Under the pieces are notes generated by a model. It did no database searches. It saw only the letters and a program-made list of their open reading frames with translations, and was not told where the DNA came from. A DNA stretch of 64,000 bases, from contig DUQG01000007.1 in the NCBI GenBank assembly GCA_012837935.1, forward strand, positions 26,240 through 90,239, given 5' to 3'. Below, in pieces: positions 42,920-52,848 of the stretch (the stretch's first letter is position 1; every line of letters starts with the position of its first letter). The translations under genes and the position numbers were made by a program. The DNA comes from Bacteroidales bacterium (GTDB lineage Bacteria; Bacteroidota; Bacteroidia; Bacteroidales; Paludibacteraceae).

Positions 42920-43954
42920 TTATGACTTACTAATTTCCCCGCACAAATCCGTTTCCATAAGTTTTTTTACTGTTTCCGTGTCTTCGTTTTCGCCAAGTAG
43001 GTACATTAGTTTAGCTACTAATGCCTCTGTAGTACTGTCGCGACCACTTATTACACCTGCATTTAGCAAGTTCAGGCTGGCTTGATAAAGTCCCATTTCA
43101 ACAGTTCCTACGATGCATTGCGATTTGTTGACAATAATTATTCCTCGCTTTGTAGCGTCTTTCAAAGCTTGGAAAAGCCAATCAAAAGTGGGTGCATTTC
43201 CTGTTCCGAAAGTTTCTAAAACAACCGCTTTGAGTCCCGGAATATTTAGAATCCCTTGCACTGTATGTTCTGTGATTCCCGGAAAAATTTTTAGGATAGC
43301 CACGTTGCGGTCTGTTTTTGTGCGAACTTTCAGTTTGGCATTTTCAGTTGGTTTACGAATAAAATTAGGGAAGTATCTGATGTGCACTCCTGCTTCGGCA
43401 AGCACAGGATAGTTTGGAGAACTGAACGCATTGAAATTTTCCGAATTGAGTTTGGTGGTTCTATTTCCTCTGAAAAGTTTATCCTCAAAAAACAGGCAAA
43501 CTTCCGGTACCATAGCATCACTGTTGGAGTGAGCAGCTGCAATTTCTACCGCAGTAATCAGGTTTTCCTTGGCATCGGTACGCATTACGCCGATGGGAAG
43601 TTGCGAGCCGGTAAAAATAACAGGTTTAGTCAATCCTTCGAGCATAAAACTCAGTGCAGAAGCCGAATAAGACATCGTGTCAGTGCCGTGAAGCACCACA
43701 AAACCATCGCAACTGTCATAGTTTTTTTGGATGATAAATGCGATTTTTTCCCAAGTGTTCGGTCCGATATCGGACGAATCAACCATAGGAAGCAAAGGTT
43801 CCACTTTTATCTCTATGCCTAACTCATGCAGTTCGGGCAGCATTTTGAGCATAAAGTTTACATCAGCAGGGCGTAAAGCACCGCTTTTGGGGTCGGAAAT
43901 CATACTGATGGTTCCGCCTGTAAGTATCAATAAGACAGTTCGACTGGTATTCAT
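42920..43954 (-). CDS. ansA: Type I L-asparaginase
   Basis: Hydrolyses asparagine to aspartate and ammonia in the cytoplasm. A 344-residue protein: the first catalytic threonine is in LILTGGTISM, the second in VLHGTDTMSYSASALSFML, followed by PVIFTGSQLPIG. I placed the start at the ATG at 43952-43954, not 60 bases further up, because a TATATTTG -7 box lies at 43980-43987 on the minus strand within the longer frame, and because the upstream residues are not family-like. No signal peptide is seen. The gene converges with the GH20 gene over a 259-base gap without further genes. Confidence 0.92.
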   Translation of the reverse strand: MNTSRTVLLILTGGTISMISDPKSGALRPADVNFMLKMLPELHELGIEIKVEPLLPMVDSSDIGPNTWEKIAFIIQKNYDSCDGFVVLHGTDTMSYSASALSFMLEGLTKPVIFTGSQLPIGVMRTDAKENLITAVEIAAAHSNSDAMVPEVCLFFEDKLFRGNRTTKLNSENFNAFSSPNYPVLAEAGVHIRYFPNFIRKPTENAKLKVRTKTDRNVAILKIFPGITEHTVQGILNIPGLKAVVLETFGTGNAPTFDWLFQALKDATKRGIIIVNKSQCIVGTVEMGLYQASLNLLNAGVISGRDSTTEALVAKLMYLLGENEDTETVKKLMETDLCGEISKS

Positions 43955-43979
43955 GTGGATATTGTTGCGTGTTTCGGTA

Positions 43980-43987
43980 CAAATATA
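43980..43987 (-). promoter_or_regulatory. -7 box (TATATTTG, minus strand) of ansA
   Basis: It lies 25 bases upstream of the ATG at 43954. It excludes the longer reading frame as the main product. Confidence 0.5.
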
Positions 43988-44120
43988 CACTAAATATTGA
44001 AATAAATCTGACATTTTGATAAATATTGTTTGGTGTTCGGATGTTTATGCGTTCGGGCGTTTGTTTGTTATTACGTTAAGCTACAGAGTGGCTTAATGGA
44101 CAATAGTGATTAAAAATATG

Positions 44121-44128
44121 TATCTTTG
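44121..44128 (+). promoter_or_regulatory. -7 box (TATCTTTG) of aroK
   Basis: TATCTTTG lies 28 bases before the ATG at 44157 and downstream of the earlier in-frame ATG at 44106, so it decides the start codon. Confidence 0.6.
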
Positions 44129-44156
44129 TGGTGCTAATAAGGTAAAACTGTACAAA

Positions 44157-44675
44157 ATGCGCATTTTTTTAATTGGATATATGGGCTCAGGTAAAACTAC
44201 AATTGGAAAGATTGTGGCGGAGCGCTTGGGTATGGACTTTATCGATACGGATGGCTATATTGAAAATAAGTTAGGTAAAACGGTCGCTTCCATTTTCAGC
44301 GAATTTGGAGAAGATAATTTCCGTAAAATAGAGCGTGAAAGCTTATTGGAAGTGGCCAAAGTTGATAATGTCATTATAGCTACCGGAGGCGGTGCGCCCT
44401 GCTTTTTCGACAATATGGAAAAAATGAATGCACTCGGTACGACAATTTATATCAACTTAACACCCTCGGAATTAGCGGAACGTCTCGGCACAACCAATCT
44501 TAAAGAGCGTCCCATTTTAGTCAATTTAGAAAACGAAGAACTGGAAGATTTTATAGCGTCGGCGCTTGCAAAACGGGAAGTTTTTTACAATCAGGCACAA
44601 TTTAAAGTAAGTGGAAGCGATGAAGAAATTGCTGAAAAAGTTGTGCTATATATTCAAAACAAACAGAATTCATAA
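44157..44675 (+). CDS. aroK: Shikimate kinase
   Basis: Phosphorylates shikimate at the 3-hydroxyl in aromatic amino acid synthesis. A 172-residue P-loop kinase with GYMGSGKTTIGKIVAERLG (Walker A), DTDGYIENKLGKTVASIF, FRKIERESL, ATGGGAPCF and the lid segment RLGTTNLKERPIL. The start at 44157 is chosen because the -7 box would otherwise lie inside the gene and because MRIFLIGYMGSGK is the usual family start. Confidence 0.94.
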   Translation: MRIFLIGYMGSGKTTIGKIVAERLGMDFIDTDGYIENKLGKTVASIFSEFGEDNFRKIERESLLEVAKVDNVIIATGGGAPCFFDNMEKMNALGTTIYINLTPSELAERLGTTNLKERPILVNLENEELEDFIASALAKREVFYNQAQFKVSGSDEEIAEKVVLYIQNKQNS

Positions 44676-44855
44676 GGAGAGTTTTTTTAATTTTCCTATC
44701 TCGCTCATACTCACTCATTATTTCCACTTTTACTCAAATTGTGGATAACTTTTTACCTTTAAATTTTACTCTCCTCAATTAATCTTGTATCTTTATCAAC
44801 CTTAAGTTTCAATTTTGTCAAAATAACTAAACGTTTAATATACAGAGGATTAAAG

Positions 44856-47800
44856 ATGGGTAAGTTTGTTCATTTACACGTTCACTCAAGTTACTCGGTG
44901 CTCGACGGGATGTCAAGCATCTCCGGCTTGGTGGATAAAGCGATTGATAGCGGGATGAATGCTTTGGCACTGACCGACCATGGAAATATGTTCGGGATAA
45001 AGGAATTTTATAATTACGCTAAAAAGAAGAACGGGGAGACGGAAGCGAAAGTAAAAGAGTTGGAAGAGAAGTTGAAATCCGAAGAGATTTCTGAAGAGGA
45101 AAAACTTCAATTAGAACAAGAGTTGGAGGCAACAAAGAAAAAGAATTTTAAACCAATTTTTGGGAGTGAAGTTTATGTGGCTCATCGTAGTATGATGGAT
45201 AAAACTGCTCAAGAAGATCGTAGCGGTTACCACTTGGTGTTGTTGGCGAAAAACGAAAAGGGTTATAGAAACCTGTCGAAACTCGTGTCGAAAGGGCATA
45301 TTGATGGTTTTTACTATCGTCCAAGAATTGACCATGCATTGCTGAAAGAGTACAGCGAAGGAATCATTGCTACTTCGGCTTGCTTAGGTGGTGAAATTCA
45401 TAAAAAAGTAGAAGCAGGTGATTTGGCTGGTGCAGAAGCTTCAGTGCTTTGGTACAAAGAAGTTTTTGGTGATGATTTCTACATCGAATTGCAACGCCAC
45501 AAAACCGATAAACCAGGTGCCAGTACGGAAACTTACGAAAAACAGGTAATTCAGAATGCTGAATTGATTAAATTGGCTCGAAAAACGAACACCAAACTTA
45601 TGGCAACAAACGATGTGCATTTTGTAGAGGAGGAACATGCCGATGCACACGAGCACTTGATCTGTTTAAGTACCGGAAAAGACTTAGATGACCCAACTCG
45701 TATGCGTTATACCAAGCAAGAGTGGTTAAAATCGCCCGAAGAGATGGCAGAGATTTTTGCCGACCTACCTGAAGCTATTGAAAATACGGTAGAAATAGCC
45801 AATAAAGTGGAAGTTTTCAAGTTGGAAGGTCCGCCTATGATGCCTGTTTTCCCAATTCCCGAAGAATTTGGAACGGAAGAAGCTTATCGAGAAAAATACG
45901 ACGAAGAGGCACTGCGAGCAGAATTTGAAGAAGCTTATGACCGTTTGGGAGGCTATGATAAGGCTATTCGGATTAAACTGGATGCCGATTACTTAGAGAA
46001 ATTAACCTACGAAGGAGCAAAGTTTCGCTATGGTGAGAATTTAAACGAAGAGACTCGAGAGCGAATTGATTTCGAGTTGAATGTAATGAAAAAAATGGGT
46101 TTTCCGGGTTATTTCTTGATTGTGCAAGACTTTATTCAGGCTGCACGTGATATGGGAATTTCTGTTGGACCGGGACGTGGTTCGGCGGCAGGTTCGGTGG
46201 TAGCTTATTGTCTGAAAATTACCAATATAGACCCGTTGAAATACGATTTGCTGTTTGAACGTTTCTTAAATCCGGATCGTATCTCATTACCTGATATTGA
46301 TATTGACTTTGAGGATGACAGACGAGGCGAAGTGGTTCAGTGGGTAACGGAGAAATATGGAAAGGAGCGTGTCGCAAATATTGTTACTTATGGAACGATG
46401 GGCACGAAATCAGCCATCAAAGATGTAGCTCGAGTGCAAAAACTTCCGCTCGCTGAAGCAGAAAGATTGACGAAACTTGTCCCTAATAAAATTCCGAAAA
46501 AGAAAGAGACCGACAAGGATATTAAAGTCAATTTGACGAACTGCTTAATTCACGTAGAAGAGTTGCGGGAAGCTCGTAATTCTTCGGATCCGGTTCTTTC
46601 TAACACACTGAAATATGCTGAAATGCTGGAAGGGACCGTGCGTCAGACGGGTGTGCATGCCTGCGGATTAATTATCGGGTCTGATGATTTGATTAATCTC
46701 GTGCCACTTAGCACGGCTGTAGATAAGGATACAAAGGAGGATAAAATCATTACGCAGTTTGAAGGTACGGTAATTGAGGATATTGGGCTGATTAAGATGG
46801 ATTTCTTGGGCTTGAAAACCCTTTCCATTATTAAAGATACGCTGAATAATATCAAAAAATCGCGTGGAATAGATTTGGATATTGAAACCATTCCGATTGA
46901 TGATAAAAAAACCTACAAGCTTTTCAGTAGAGGCGACACCGTGGGTGTGTTCCAGTTTGAGTCGGCCGGAATGCAGAAATACCTAAAGGAGCTAAAACCA
47001 AGTCAGTTTGAGGATTTGATTGCGATGAATGCGCTTTATCGTCCGGGACCGATGGATTATATTCCACAATTCGTAAAGAGAAAACACGGGGAAGAAAAAA
47101 TTGAGTATCCTTTCCCGGAAATGGAAAAACGCTTGAAAGAAACTTACGGAATTACGGTTTACCAAGAGCAAGTCATGCTTCTGAGCCGTGACTTAGCCGG
47201 ATTTACACGCGGTCAGTCCGATGAGTTGCGGAAGGCGATGGGTAAAAAGCTTCAAGATCAAATGGAGGCTTTGCATGTTAAATTTATTGAAGGAGCGCAA
47301 AAGAATGGCTTTGGTCCGGTTGAGAAGTTAGAACACATCTGGTCAGACTGGGCTAAATTTGCTTCCTATGCTTTCAACAAGTCGCACGCTACTTGTTATT
47401 CTTGGATAGCTTATCAAACGGCTTACCTCAAAGCGCACTATACGGCTGAGTTTATGGCTGCCAACTTAACCCGAAACAAGGACGATATTTCTGAAATCGG
47501 GAAGCTGATGGATGAGTGCAAGTATCTGAAAATGGAAGTGTTGGGTCCAGATGTAAACGAGAGTAATTTGACATTTACCGTAAATAAAGATGGAAATATT
47601 CGTTTCGGATTGGGTGGTATTAAAAACGTGGGCGATGGTGCAGTAGAGGCAATTATCCAAGAACGTAAGGCGAATGGAAAGTTTAAAGGCATTTTCGACT
47701 TTGTGGAGCGTGTGAATATGACAACTTGCAACCGTAAAGCCATTGAAAGTTTGGTTTATGCCGGAGCTTTTGATGCTTTTCCCGATATAAAACGCGAACA

Positions 47801-48659
47801 GTTTTTTGCCGTTAATAGCAAAGAAGAAGTTGTGCTGGATTCTATGATTAGGTACGGCAACCTTTATCAGCAAGACTCGCTTTTCAATCAAAATTCACTC
47901 TTTGGCGCTTTGGAGGATGCGGTGGAAATAGCAAAACCCGAAATTCCGTACGTGCAAGAGTGGTCGCCACTTGTGAAGCTGAACCGCGAGCGCGAAATGA
48001 TTGGAATGTATCTTTCGGCACACCCGATGGATGAGTTTGAGTTTGAATTGAATAATATTTGTAATGCAACAACACAAGACTTACAAGATTTGAGTAAATA
48101 TCCAATGGGAACCGGTCTGAAAATTGGAGGAATAGTAACATCTCTAAAAAACGGTACAACCAAAACCGGAAGACCTTACGGTATTATCACAATAGAAGAT
48201 TACCACGGTTCGTATGAAATTGCTTTATTTGGTAAAAATTACGAAGATTATAGTAAATACATGATTAAAGACCTTTTTATCTATCTTCATGGCGGAGTTC
48301 AGGAGCGTGGTGCCGATAGGTACTATCGTCCGGATCAAAATGCGAACGCAAGACCAGAGCCAGAGTTGAGAATAGTCAATATAATGCCTTTCAAAGAAGT
48401 GCGGAAAATGGTAAAAAATCTGAAAATGTCTGTTTTTTTGCAAAAGTTGACACATGACTTTGTAGAGGAACTAAGTGATTTGGTTTTGAAAAATAAAGGA
48501 ACTGTAAATCTGCATATAGAAGTGAAAGATTTCTATACATTGGAACGTGTAAGTCTATTTTCAAGACATCATAGGCTTAAGATTACATCAGAGGTTTATA
48601 AGTTTTTGAAACAAGCCGAAGCAGATGAGCAAATACGATACAAAATAGAAATGAAATAG
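44856..48659 (+). CDS. dnaE: DNA polymerase III alpha subunit
   Basis: The replicative polymerase of chromosome duplication, 1,267 residues. The PHP domain is at the start (HLHVHSSYSVLDGMSS, ALTDHGNMFG) and is interrupted by a charged coiled-coil insertion (about 55-95, rich in E, K and L) that other Bacteroidota also carry. The polymerase active site PDIDIDFEDDRR (D480, D482) follows GPGRGSAAGSVVAYCL. The finger and helix-hairpin-helix domains precede a C-terminal OB fold (LKIGGIVTSLKNGTTKTGRPYGIITIED). It has no proofreading exonuclease of its own. It is followed by trxA. Confidence 0.96.
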   Translation: MGKFVHLHVHSSYSVLDGMSSISGLVDKAIDSGMNALALTDHGNMFGIKEFYNYAKKKNGETEAKVKELEEKLKSEEISEEEKLQLEQELEATKKKNFKPIFGSEVYVAHRSMMDKTAQEDRSGYHLVLLAKNEKGYRNLSKLVSKGHIDGFYYRPRIDHALLKEYSEGIIATSACLGGEIHKKVEAGDLAGAEASVLWYKEVFGDDFYIELQRHKTDKPGASTETYEKQVIQNAELIKLARKTNTKLMATNDVHFVEEEHADAHEHLICLSTGKDLDDPTRMRYTKQEWLKSPEEMAEIFADLPEAIENTVEIANKVEVFKLEGPPMMPVFPIPEEFGTEEAYREKYDEEALRAEFEEAYDRLGGYDKAIRIKLDADYLEKLTYEGAKFRYGENLNEETRERIDFELNVMKKMGFPGYFLIVQDFIQAARDMGISVGPGRGSAAGSVVAYCLKITNIDPLKYDLLFERFLNPDRISLPDIDIDFEDDRRGEVVQWVTEKYGKERVANIVTYGTMGTKSAIKDVARVQKLPLAEAERLTKLVPNKIPKKKETDKDIKVNLTNCLIHVEELREARNSSDPVLSNTLKYAEMLEGTVRQTGVHACGLIIGSDDLINLVPLSTAVDKDTKEDKIITQFEGTVIEDIGLIKMDFLGLKTLSIIKDTLNNIKKSRGIDLDIETIPIDDKKTYKLFSRGDTVGVFQFESAGMQKYLKELKPSQFEDLIAMNALYRPGPMDYIPQFVKRKHGEEKIEYPFPEMEKRLKETYGITVYQEQVMLLSRDLAGFTRGQSDELRKAMGKKLQDQMEALHVKFIEGAQKNGFGPVEKLEHIWSDWAKFASYAFNKSHATCYSWIAYQTAYLKAHYTAEFMAANLTRNKDDISEIGKLMDECKYLKMEVLGPDVNESNLTFTVNKDGNIRFGLGGIKNVGDGAVEAIIQERKANGKFKGIFDFVERVNMTTCNRKAIESLVYAGAFDAFPDIKREQFFAVNSKEEVVLDSMIRYGNLYQQDSLFNQNSLFGALEDAVEIAKPEIPYVQEWSPLVKLNREREMIGMYLSAHPMDEFEFELNNICNATTQDLQDLSKYPMGTGLKIGGIVTSLKNGTTKTGRPYGIITIEDYHGSYEIALFGKNYEDYSKYMIKDLFIYLHGGVQERGADRYYRPDQNANARPEPELRIVNIMPFKEVRKMVKNLKMSVFLQKLTHDFVEELSDLVLKNKGTVNLHIEVKDFYTLERVSLFSRHHRLKITSEVYKFLKQAEADEQIRYKIEMK

Positions 48660-48765
48660 TACAGAAAACGGCTTTTTCATGAAGGATAAACAATTTTTGT
48701 GTAAAGACGTTATTAAATCAGAAATAAATTAATCAATCTATAAACAATCATAATTAATAAAAACT

Positions 48766-49080
48766 ATGGCTTTAGAATTTACAGATAGCAATATCAAAGA
48801 AGTTATTGAGTCCGGAAAACCGGTAGTGGTTGATCTTTGGGCAGAGTGGTGTGGTCCATGCCGTATGGTAGGTCCGCTTATTGAAGAGCTTGCCGAAGAA
48901 TATGCCGGAAGGGTAGAAATTGGTAAAATGGATGTGGATGAGAATGTCGATACGCCAAGCGAGTACGGAATCCGCAATATCCCAACAGTTCTTTTCTTTA
49001 AAGATGGTGAATTGGCGCATAAAGTAGTTGGTGCTGTGTCAAAAGCTGTGCTGCAAGAAAAGATTGAGTCTATTCTCTAA
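48766..49080 (+). CDS. trxA: Thioredoxin
   Basis: A 104-residue classic thioredoxin, the cytoplasmic dithiol donor. The active site is WAEWCGPCRMV, the cis-proline is in GIRNIPTVLFF, and DVDEN and a C-terminal helix (AVLQEKIESIL) are present. It lies 106 bases after dnaE and has its own strong terminator. Confidence 0.96.
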   Translation: MALEFTDSNIKEVIESGKPVVVDLWAEWCGPCRMVGPLIEELAEEYAGRVEIGKMDVDENVDTPSEYGIRNIPTVLFFKDGELAHKVVGAVSKAVLQEKIESIL

Positions 49081-49099
49081 TAATTGAAACTAAAAATAG

Positions 49100-49138
49100 G
49101 AGAGTGAGGTAAATATTTTTGCCTCACTCTCTTTTTTG
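49100..49138 (+). terminator. Terminator of trxA
   Basis: The stem GAGAGTGAGG/CCTCACTCTC (10 bp) is followed by six T, 19 bases after the stop codon. Confidence 0.9.
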
Positions 49139-49205
49139 TAAGAGTGTGGTTATCAGTGATATATACGTGTTTTGTCGGGGAAGGTAAAAATATTTTCTGC
49201 GATTA

Positions 49206-49237
49206 TTTTGTCAGTTTAAAAAACTGTAGTATCTTTG
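49206..49237 (+). promoter_or_regulatory. Bacteroidota-type promoter (TTTTG-N19-TATCTTTG) of tRNA-Glu
   Basis: TTTTG (49206-49210) and TATCTTTG (49230-49237) are spaced by 19 bases, an almost ideal -33/-7 pair. The tRNA begins 49 bases downstream, and rpsT may be cotranscribed. Confidence 0.75.
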
Positions 49238-49285
49238 CATTCGCAAAATGAAAGAGGTGTTTAGAAATAAGCTCAAACTTCATAA

Positions 49286-49357
49286 GGCCGATTCGTCTAT
49301 CGGTTAGGACGCCAGATTTTCATTCTGGAAAGAGGGGTTCGATTCCCCTATCGGCTA
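49286..49357 (+). tRNA. tRNA-Glu (anticodon TTC)
   Basis: A 72-base tRNA. The acceptor GGCCGAT/ATCGGCT begins with a G-U pair, the anticodon stem-loop is CCAGA-TTTTCAT-TCTGG, the T arm is GGGGTTCGATTCCCC and the discriminator is A. CCA is not encoded. Confidence 0.96.
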
Positions 49358-49394
49358 CTAAATTCACAGATTTTTTATAAAACATAAGATTGAG

Positions 49395-49649
49395 ATGGCA
49401 AATCACAAATCAGCATTAAAAAGAATTCGTCAAGCCAATACAAGAAGATTAGCTAATCGCTACTACGCTAAAACTGCAAGAAATGCCGTACGCAAATTAC
49501 GTGCAACTACTGATAAAGCTGTAGCTGTTGAGATGCTTCCGAAAGTAAGCTCTATGCTTGATAAATTGGCTAAAAAGAATATTATTCATAAAAACAAAGC
49601 AGGTAACTTAAAATCAAAACTTACTCTGCACGTTAATAGCTTGGCATAA
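49395..49649 (+). CDS. rpsT: Ribosomal protein S20
   Basis: An 84-residue basic protein that binds the 16S rRNA body. The start ([22 protein letters not shown]), the middle [12 protein letters not shown] and the end [22 protein letters not shown] match the family. It starts 37 bases after tRNA-Glu and has its own terminator. Confidence 0.96.
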   Translation: MANHKSALKRIRQANTRRLANRYYAKTARNAVRKLRATTDKAVAVEMLPKVSSMLDKLAKKNIIHKNKAGNLKSKLTLHVNSLA

Positions 49650-49671
49650 TATACTTTTACAATAAGATATT

Positions 49672-49704
49672 AAAGCCCTTATTCTTTCGAGTAAGGGCTT
49701 TTTC
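49672..49704. terminator. Terminator shared by rpsT and convergent polA
   Basis: The stem AAGCCCTTA/TAAGGGCTT, extended by two pairs, has a TTTC loop and is followed by T-rich sequence. It lies in the 95-base gap between the two stop codons. Confidence 0.8.
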
Positions 49705-49744
49705 TTCGTGTGCTATCTGTACAAAACCAAAAACTGATCTTTTT

Positions 49745-52555
49745 TTAATGCGCTTCCAGCCAGTTTTTACCTACGCCACATTCGGCAATTAGAGGAACAC
49801 GCATTTTTATCACATTTTCCATTTTTTCTACCACTAGTGCTTTTACGGTTTCCAGTTCATCTTTCGGTACGCTAAAATTCAATTCGTCATGTACTTGCAT
49901 GGTCATTTTTGCTCGTAAGTTTTTAGCGTTCAATTCTTGTTGGATTTGTACCATTGCAAGTTTGATAATGTCGGCGGCAGAACCTTGTATAGGTGCATTG
50001 ATGGCGTTTCGCTCGGCAAAACCGCGAACAATGGCATTTTGTGAATTAATGTCGGGTAAGAATCGTTTTCGTCCGTAAATCGTTTCAACGTAACCAAGTT
50101 CTTTTGCTTTCTGAATAGCCTCATCCATATATGTTTTCACGTTGGGATAGGTTTCGAAATAGCCATCAATTAGCTCTTTTGCTTCGCCTCTCGGAATATT
50201 TAGTCTTTCTGCCAATCCAAAGGTAGAAATACCGTAAATAATTCCGAAGTTGGCTGTTTTTGCTTTTCGGCGCATATCGGATAAAACTTCTTCAATTGGC
50301 AATTTGAAAATTTTAGCAGCTGTGGCGGAGTGGATATCTTGACCGCTGTTAAAGGCTTCGAGCATATTTTTATCGCCACTCAGATGTGCCATAATTCGAA
50401 GCTCTATCTGTGAGTAGTCCACGCTTAGGAAGACTTCGTTTTCTTCGGGGATAAATGCTTTTCGAATTTCACGACCTTGTTCGTCTCGTACCGGAATGTT
50501 TTGTAGATTTGGATTAGTAGAGCTTAGACGTCCGGTAGCTGCAACGGTTTGATTAAACGAGGTGTGAATTTTTCCCGTTTTTGGATTAACCAACTGTGGT
50601 AACGCATCAATATAGGTACTCAAAAGTTTTTTTAGTCCACGGTATTCCAAAATTTTATCCACAATCGGATGTTTTGAGCGTAGTTTTACCAGCACATCTT
50701 CGGCGGTAGAGTATTGACCTGTTTTGGTTTTCTTGGCTTTTTCATCCAATTTCATTCGGTCAAAAAGCACTTCTCCGACTTGCATTGGGGATGATACGTT
50801 AAATTCTACGCCAGCCATTTCTTGAATTTCGCGTTCTAATTTTAGCATTTCAGCAGTCAGGATTTCTGAACTCTCTTTTAGCGCATCCACATCAATTCTT
50901 ACGCCGTTAAGTTCCATGGTAGCGAGAACTTGCATCAGAGGCATTTCCATTTCATAGAAAAGTTTTTCCACGTCATTTTCAACCAATTCTTTTTCAAGAA
51001 TCTGCTTGAGTTGGAAAGTAATATCTGCATCTTCGCACGCGTAATCGCACAGTGTATTTATGTCAATGTTTAAAATATTCTGTTTTGATTTTGGTGTGTT
51101 GCCAAATAAATCATCGTAGCGGATGGTGCGGTATTGCAGATAGATTTCAGCCAGATAATTCATCCCGTGACGAAGTTCCGGTTGCAATAGGTAGTGTGCA
51201 ATCATCGTGTCAAACAACTTTCCTTTGAGTTCTATGCCGTACTGAGCCAGCATTAAAAGGTCGTATTTGATATTTTGTCCTATTTTTTCTATCTGTTCAC
51301 TTTGGAAAAATGCTTTGAATTCTTGAAGAATTTCGAGTGCTTCCTCTCTTTTTTGAGGTAAACTTACAAAATACGCTTCGCCGCTTTGGAAAGAGAACGA
51401 AAGTCCAACCAAGTTAGCCAGAAAAACATCCACATTGGTCGTTTCGGTGTCAAAACTAACCGATTTTTGCATAAAAAGTCGTGTGATAAGTGCCGCTCGT
51501 TTTGGTTTGTCATCCACTAAGTAGTAATTGTGGGGAACATTTTGCAGGCTTTTTAATCTGGATTCGATTTCTTCGATAACAGTTTCTTTTTCTGTCGTAT
51601 CATTGTCTGTTGGTGTGTCAAAAAGCGACATTTGGATACTGTCGGTTGGTTTGGAAGTTTTCTTTTTCGTTGTGGGAACTGCGCTGGTTTCATTTTTCCA
51701 AAGTCGTGCAGCAAAAGTTCTAAACTCTAACTCTTCGAATATTTCACGCAGAGCGGTGTCGTTTATCGGTTCTACAACAAACTTATCTGCCTCAAAATCA
51801 ACAGGAACATCAGTTTTGATAGTTGCTAAAAATTTTGAAAAAAGAATTTGCTCTTTGTTTGTTTCTACTTTAGTTTTTAACGCACCTTTTAGTTTGTTGG
51901 TGTTTTCCAGCAAATTGTCAATACTTTCAAATTCTTGCAGAAGTTTCACGGCAGTTTTTTCGCCAACACCCGGACATCCCGGAATATTATCCGAACTATC
52001 CCCCATTAATCCCAATAAATCAATCACCTGCTCATGACTTTCCAGTCCGTGCCTTTCGCGAACTTCTTTCGGTCCCATAACTTCAAACCCACCAGTGTGT
52101 CGCGGTCTGTACATAAACACATGATCCGTAACAAGCTGTCCATAATCCTTATCGGAGGTAAGCATATAAACATCAAATCCTTCTTTCTCAGCTTTATGCG
52201 CTAAAGTTCCAATTACATCATCAGCTTCGTATCCGGGCACTTCTAGCGCCGGAATGTTGTAAGCTTTTACGATATTTTTAATAATTGGCACAGATGTACG
52301 AATATCTTCCGGTGTAGCTTCGCGTTGAGCTTTGTAAGCTTCATAGGCTTCATGGCGAAATGTCGGTCCTTTCGGATCAAAAGCTACTGCAATATGAGTA
52401 GGATTTTCCTTTTTGAGTATCTCTTCCAATGTATTTACAAATCCAAAAACAGCCGAGGTGTTCAAGCCTTTGGAATTGATACGGGGATTTCTTATAAATG
52501 CGTAATATGAACGATAAATAATTGCGTAAGCGTCTAATAAAAAGAGTTTTTTCAT
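49745..52555 (-). CDS. polA: DNA polymerase I
   Basis: A 936-residue repair and Okazaki-fragment polymerase. The 5' nuclease domain at the start (LFLLDAYAIIYRSYYAF, EADDVIGTLA, LTSDKDYGQLV, LMGDSSDNIPGCPGVGEKTA) is intact. A linker follows, then a 3'-5' exonuclease domain that retains the DTE motif (SFDTETTN). The polymerase domain has TGRLSSTNPNLQNIPVR, FLSVDYSQIELRIMAHLSGD and MQVHDELNFSV. All three activities therefore appear possible. It converges with rpsT. Confidence 0.97.
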   Translation of the reverse strand: MKKLFLLDAYAIIYRSYYAFIRNPRINSKGLNTSAVFGFVNTLEEILKKENPTHIAVAFDPKGPTFRHEAYEAYKAQREATPEDIRTSVPIIKNIVKAYNIPALEVPGYEADDVIGTLAHKAEKEGFDVYMLTSDKDYGQLVTDHVFMYRPRHTGGFEVMGPKEVRERHGLESHEQVIDLLGLMGDSSDNIPGCPGVGEKTAVKLLQEFESIDNLLENTNKLKGALKTKVETNKEQILFSKFLATIKTDVPVDFEADKFVVEPINDTALREIFEELEFRTFAARLWKNETSAVPTTKKKTSKPTDSIQMSLFDTPTDNDTTEKETVIEEIESRLKSLQNVPHNYYLVDDKPKRAALITRLFMQKSVSFDTETTNVDVFLANLVGLSFSFQSGEAYFVSLPQKREEALEILQEFKAFFQSEQIEKIGQNIKYDLLMLAQYGIELKGKLFDTMIAHYLLQPELRHGMNYLAEIYLQYRTIRYDDLFGNTPKSKQNILNIDINTLCDYACEDADITFQLKQILEKELVENDVEKLFYEMEMPLMQVLATMELNGVRIDVDALKESSEILTAEMLKLEREIQEMAGVEFNVSSPMQVGEVLFDRMKLDEKAKKTKTGQYSTAEDVLVKLRSKHPIVDKILEYRGLKKLLSTYIDALPQLVNPKTGKIHTSFNQTVAATGRLSSTNPNLQNIPVRDEQGREIRKAFIPEENEVFLSVDYSQIELRIMAHLSGDKNMLEAFNSGQDIHSATAAKIFKLPIEEVLSDMRRKAKTANFGIIYGISTFGLAERLNIPRGEAKELIDGYFETYPNVKTYMDEAIQKAKELGYVETIYGRKRFLPDINSQNAIVRGFAERNAINAPIQGSAADIIKLAMVQIQQELNAKNLRAKMTMQVHDELNFSVPKDELETVKALVVEKMENVIKMRVPLIAECGVGKNWLEAH

Positions 52556-52572
52556 ATTTTTTTAAGTTTAAG

Positions 52573-52614
52573 CCCCTATCCAAACCTTTCCCCGCAGGGG
52601 AAAGGCTTTAGGAT
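52573..52614. repeat. CCTATCC/GGATAG hairpin upstream of polA
   Basis: CCTATCCAAACCTTTCCCC, GC, and AGGGGAAAGGCTTTAGGATA form a long imperfect hairpin, a relative of the G/C-run repeats. The gap 52556-52848 also holds short CTTCCATCTTC repeats at about 52720-52750 and the -7 box at 52813. I see no gene in it. Confidence 0.55.
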
Positions 52615-52812
52615 AGTGCTGATAATGGAGTTATTTCTGTCTTTTATTTTTTTCTGAATGTCGAAAGGCTTTTTTTATCTCTTATATTTAATATGTCATC
52701 TTTTGTCTTTCTCTCCCGACTTCCATCTTCTGTCTTCCATCTTCCATTTGGTAAAATTACAAAAAAATAACTTATTTATCCCTTAAAGCTTAGAATAAAG
52801 AGTAAAAATGCT

Positions 52813-52820
52813 TATTTTTG
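52813..52820 (+). promoter_or_regulatory. -7 box (TATTTTTG) of the polyprenyl synthase gene
   Basis: TATTTTTG lies 28 bases before the ATG at 52849. The -33 element is weak. Confidence 0.5.
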
Positions 52821-52848
52821 TACATTCTATTCGATATAAGCAATTGAA

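Noticed and set aside
51528..52037. 169-residue plus-strand frame opposite polA
   Set aside because: It is the antisense shadow of the well-conserved polA nuclease/exonuclease region. Its serine-rich, low-complexity residues are typical of antisense frames.
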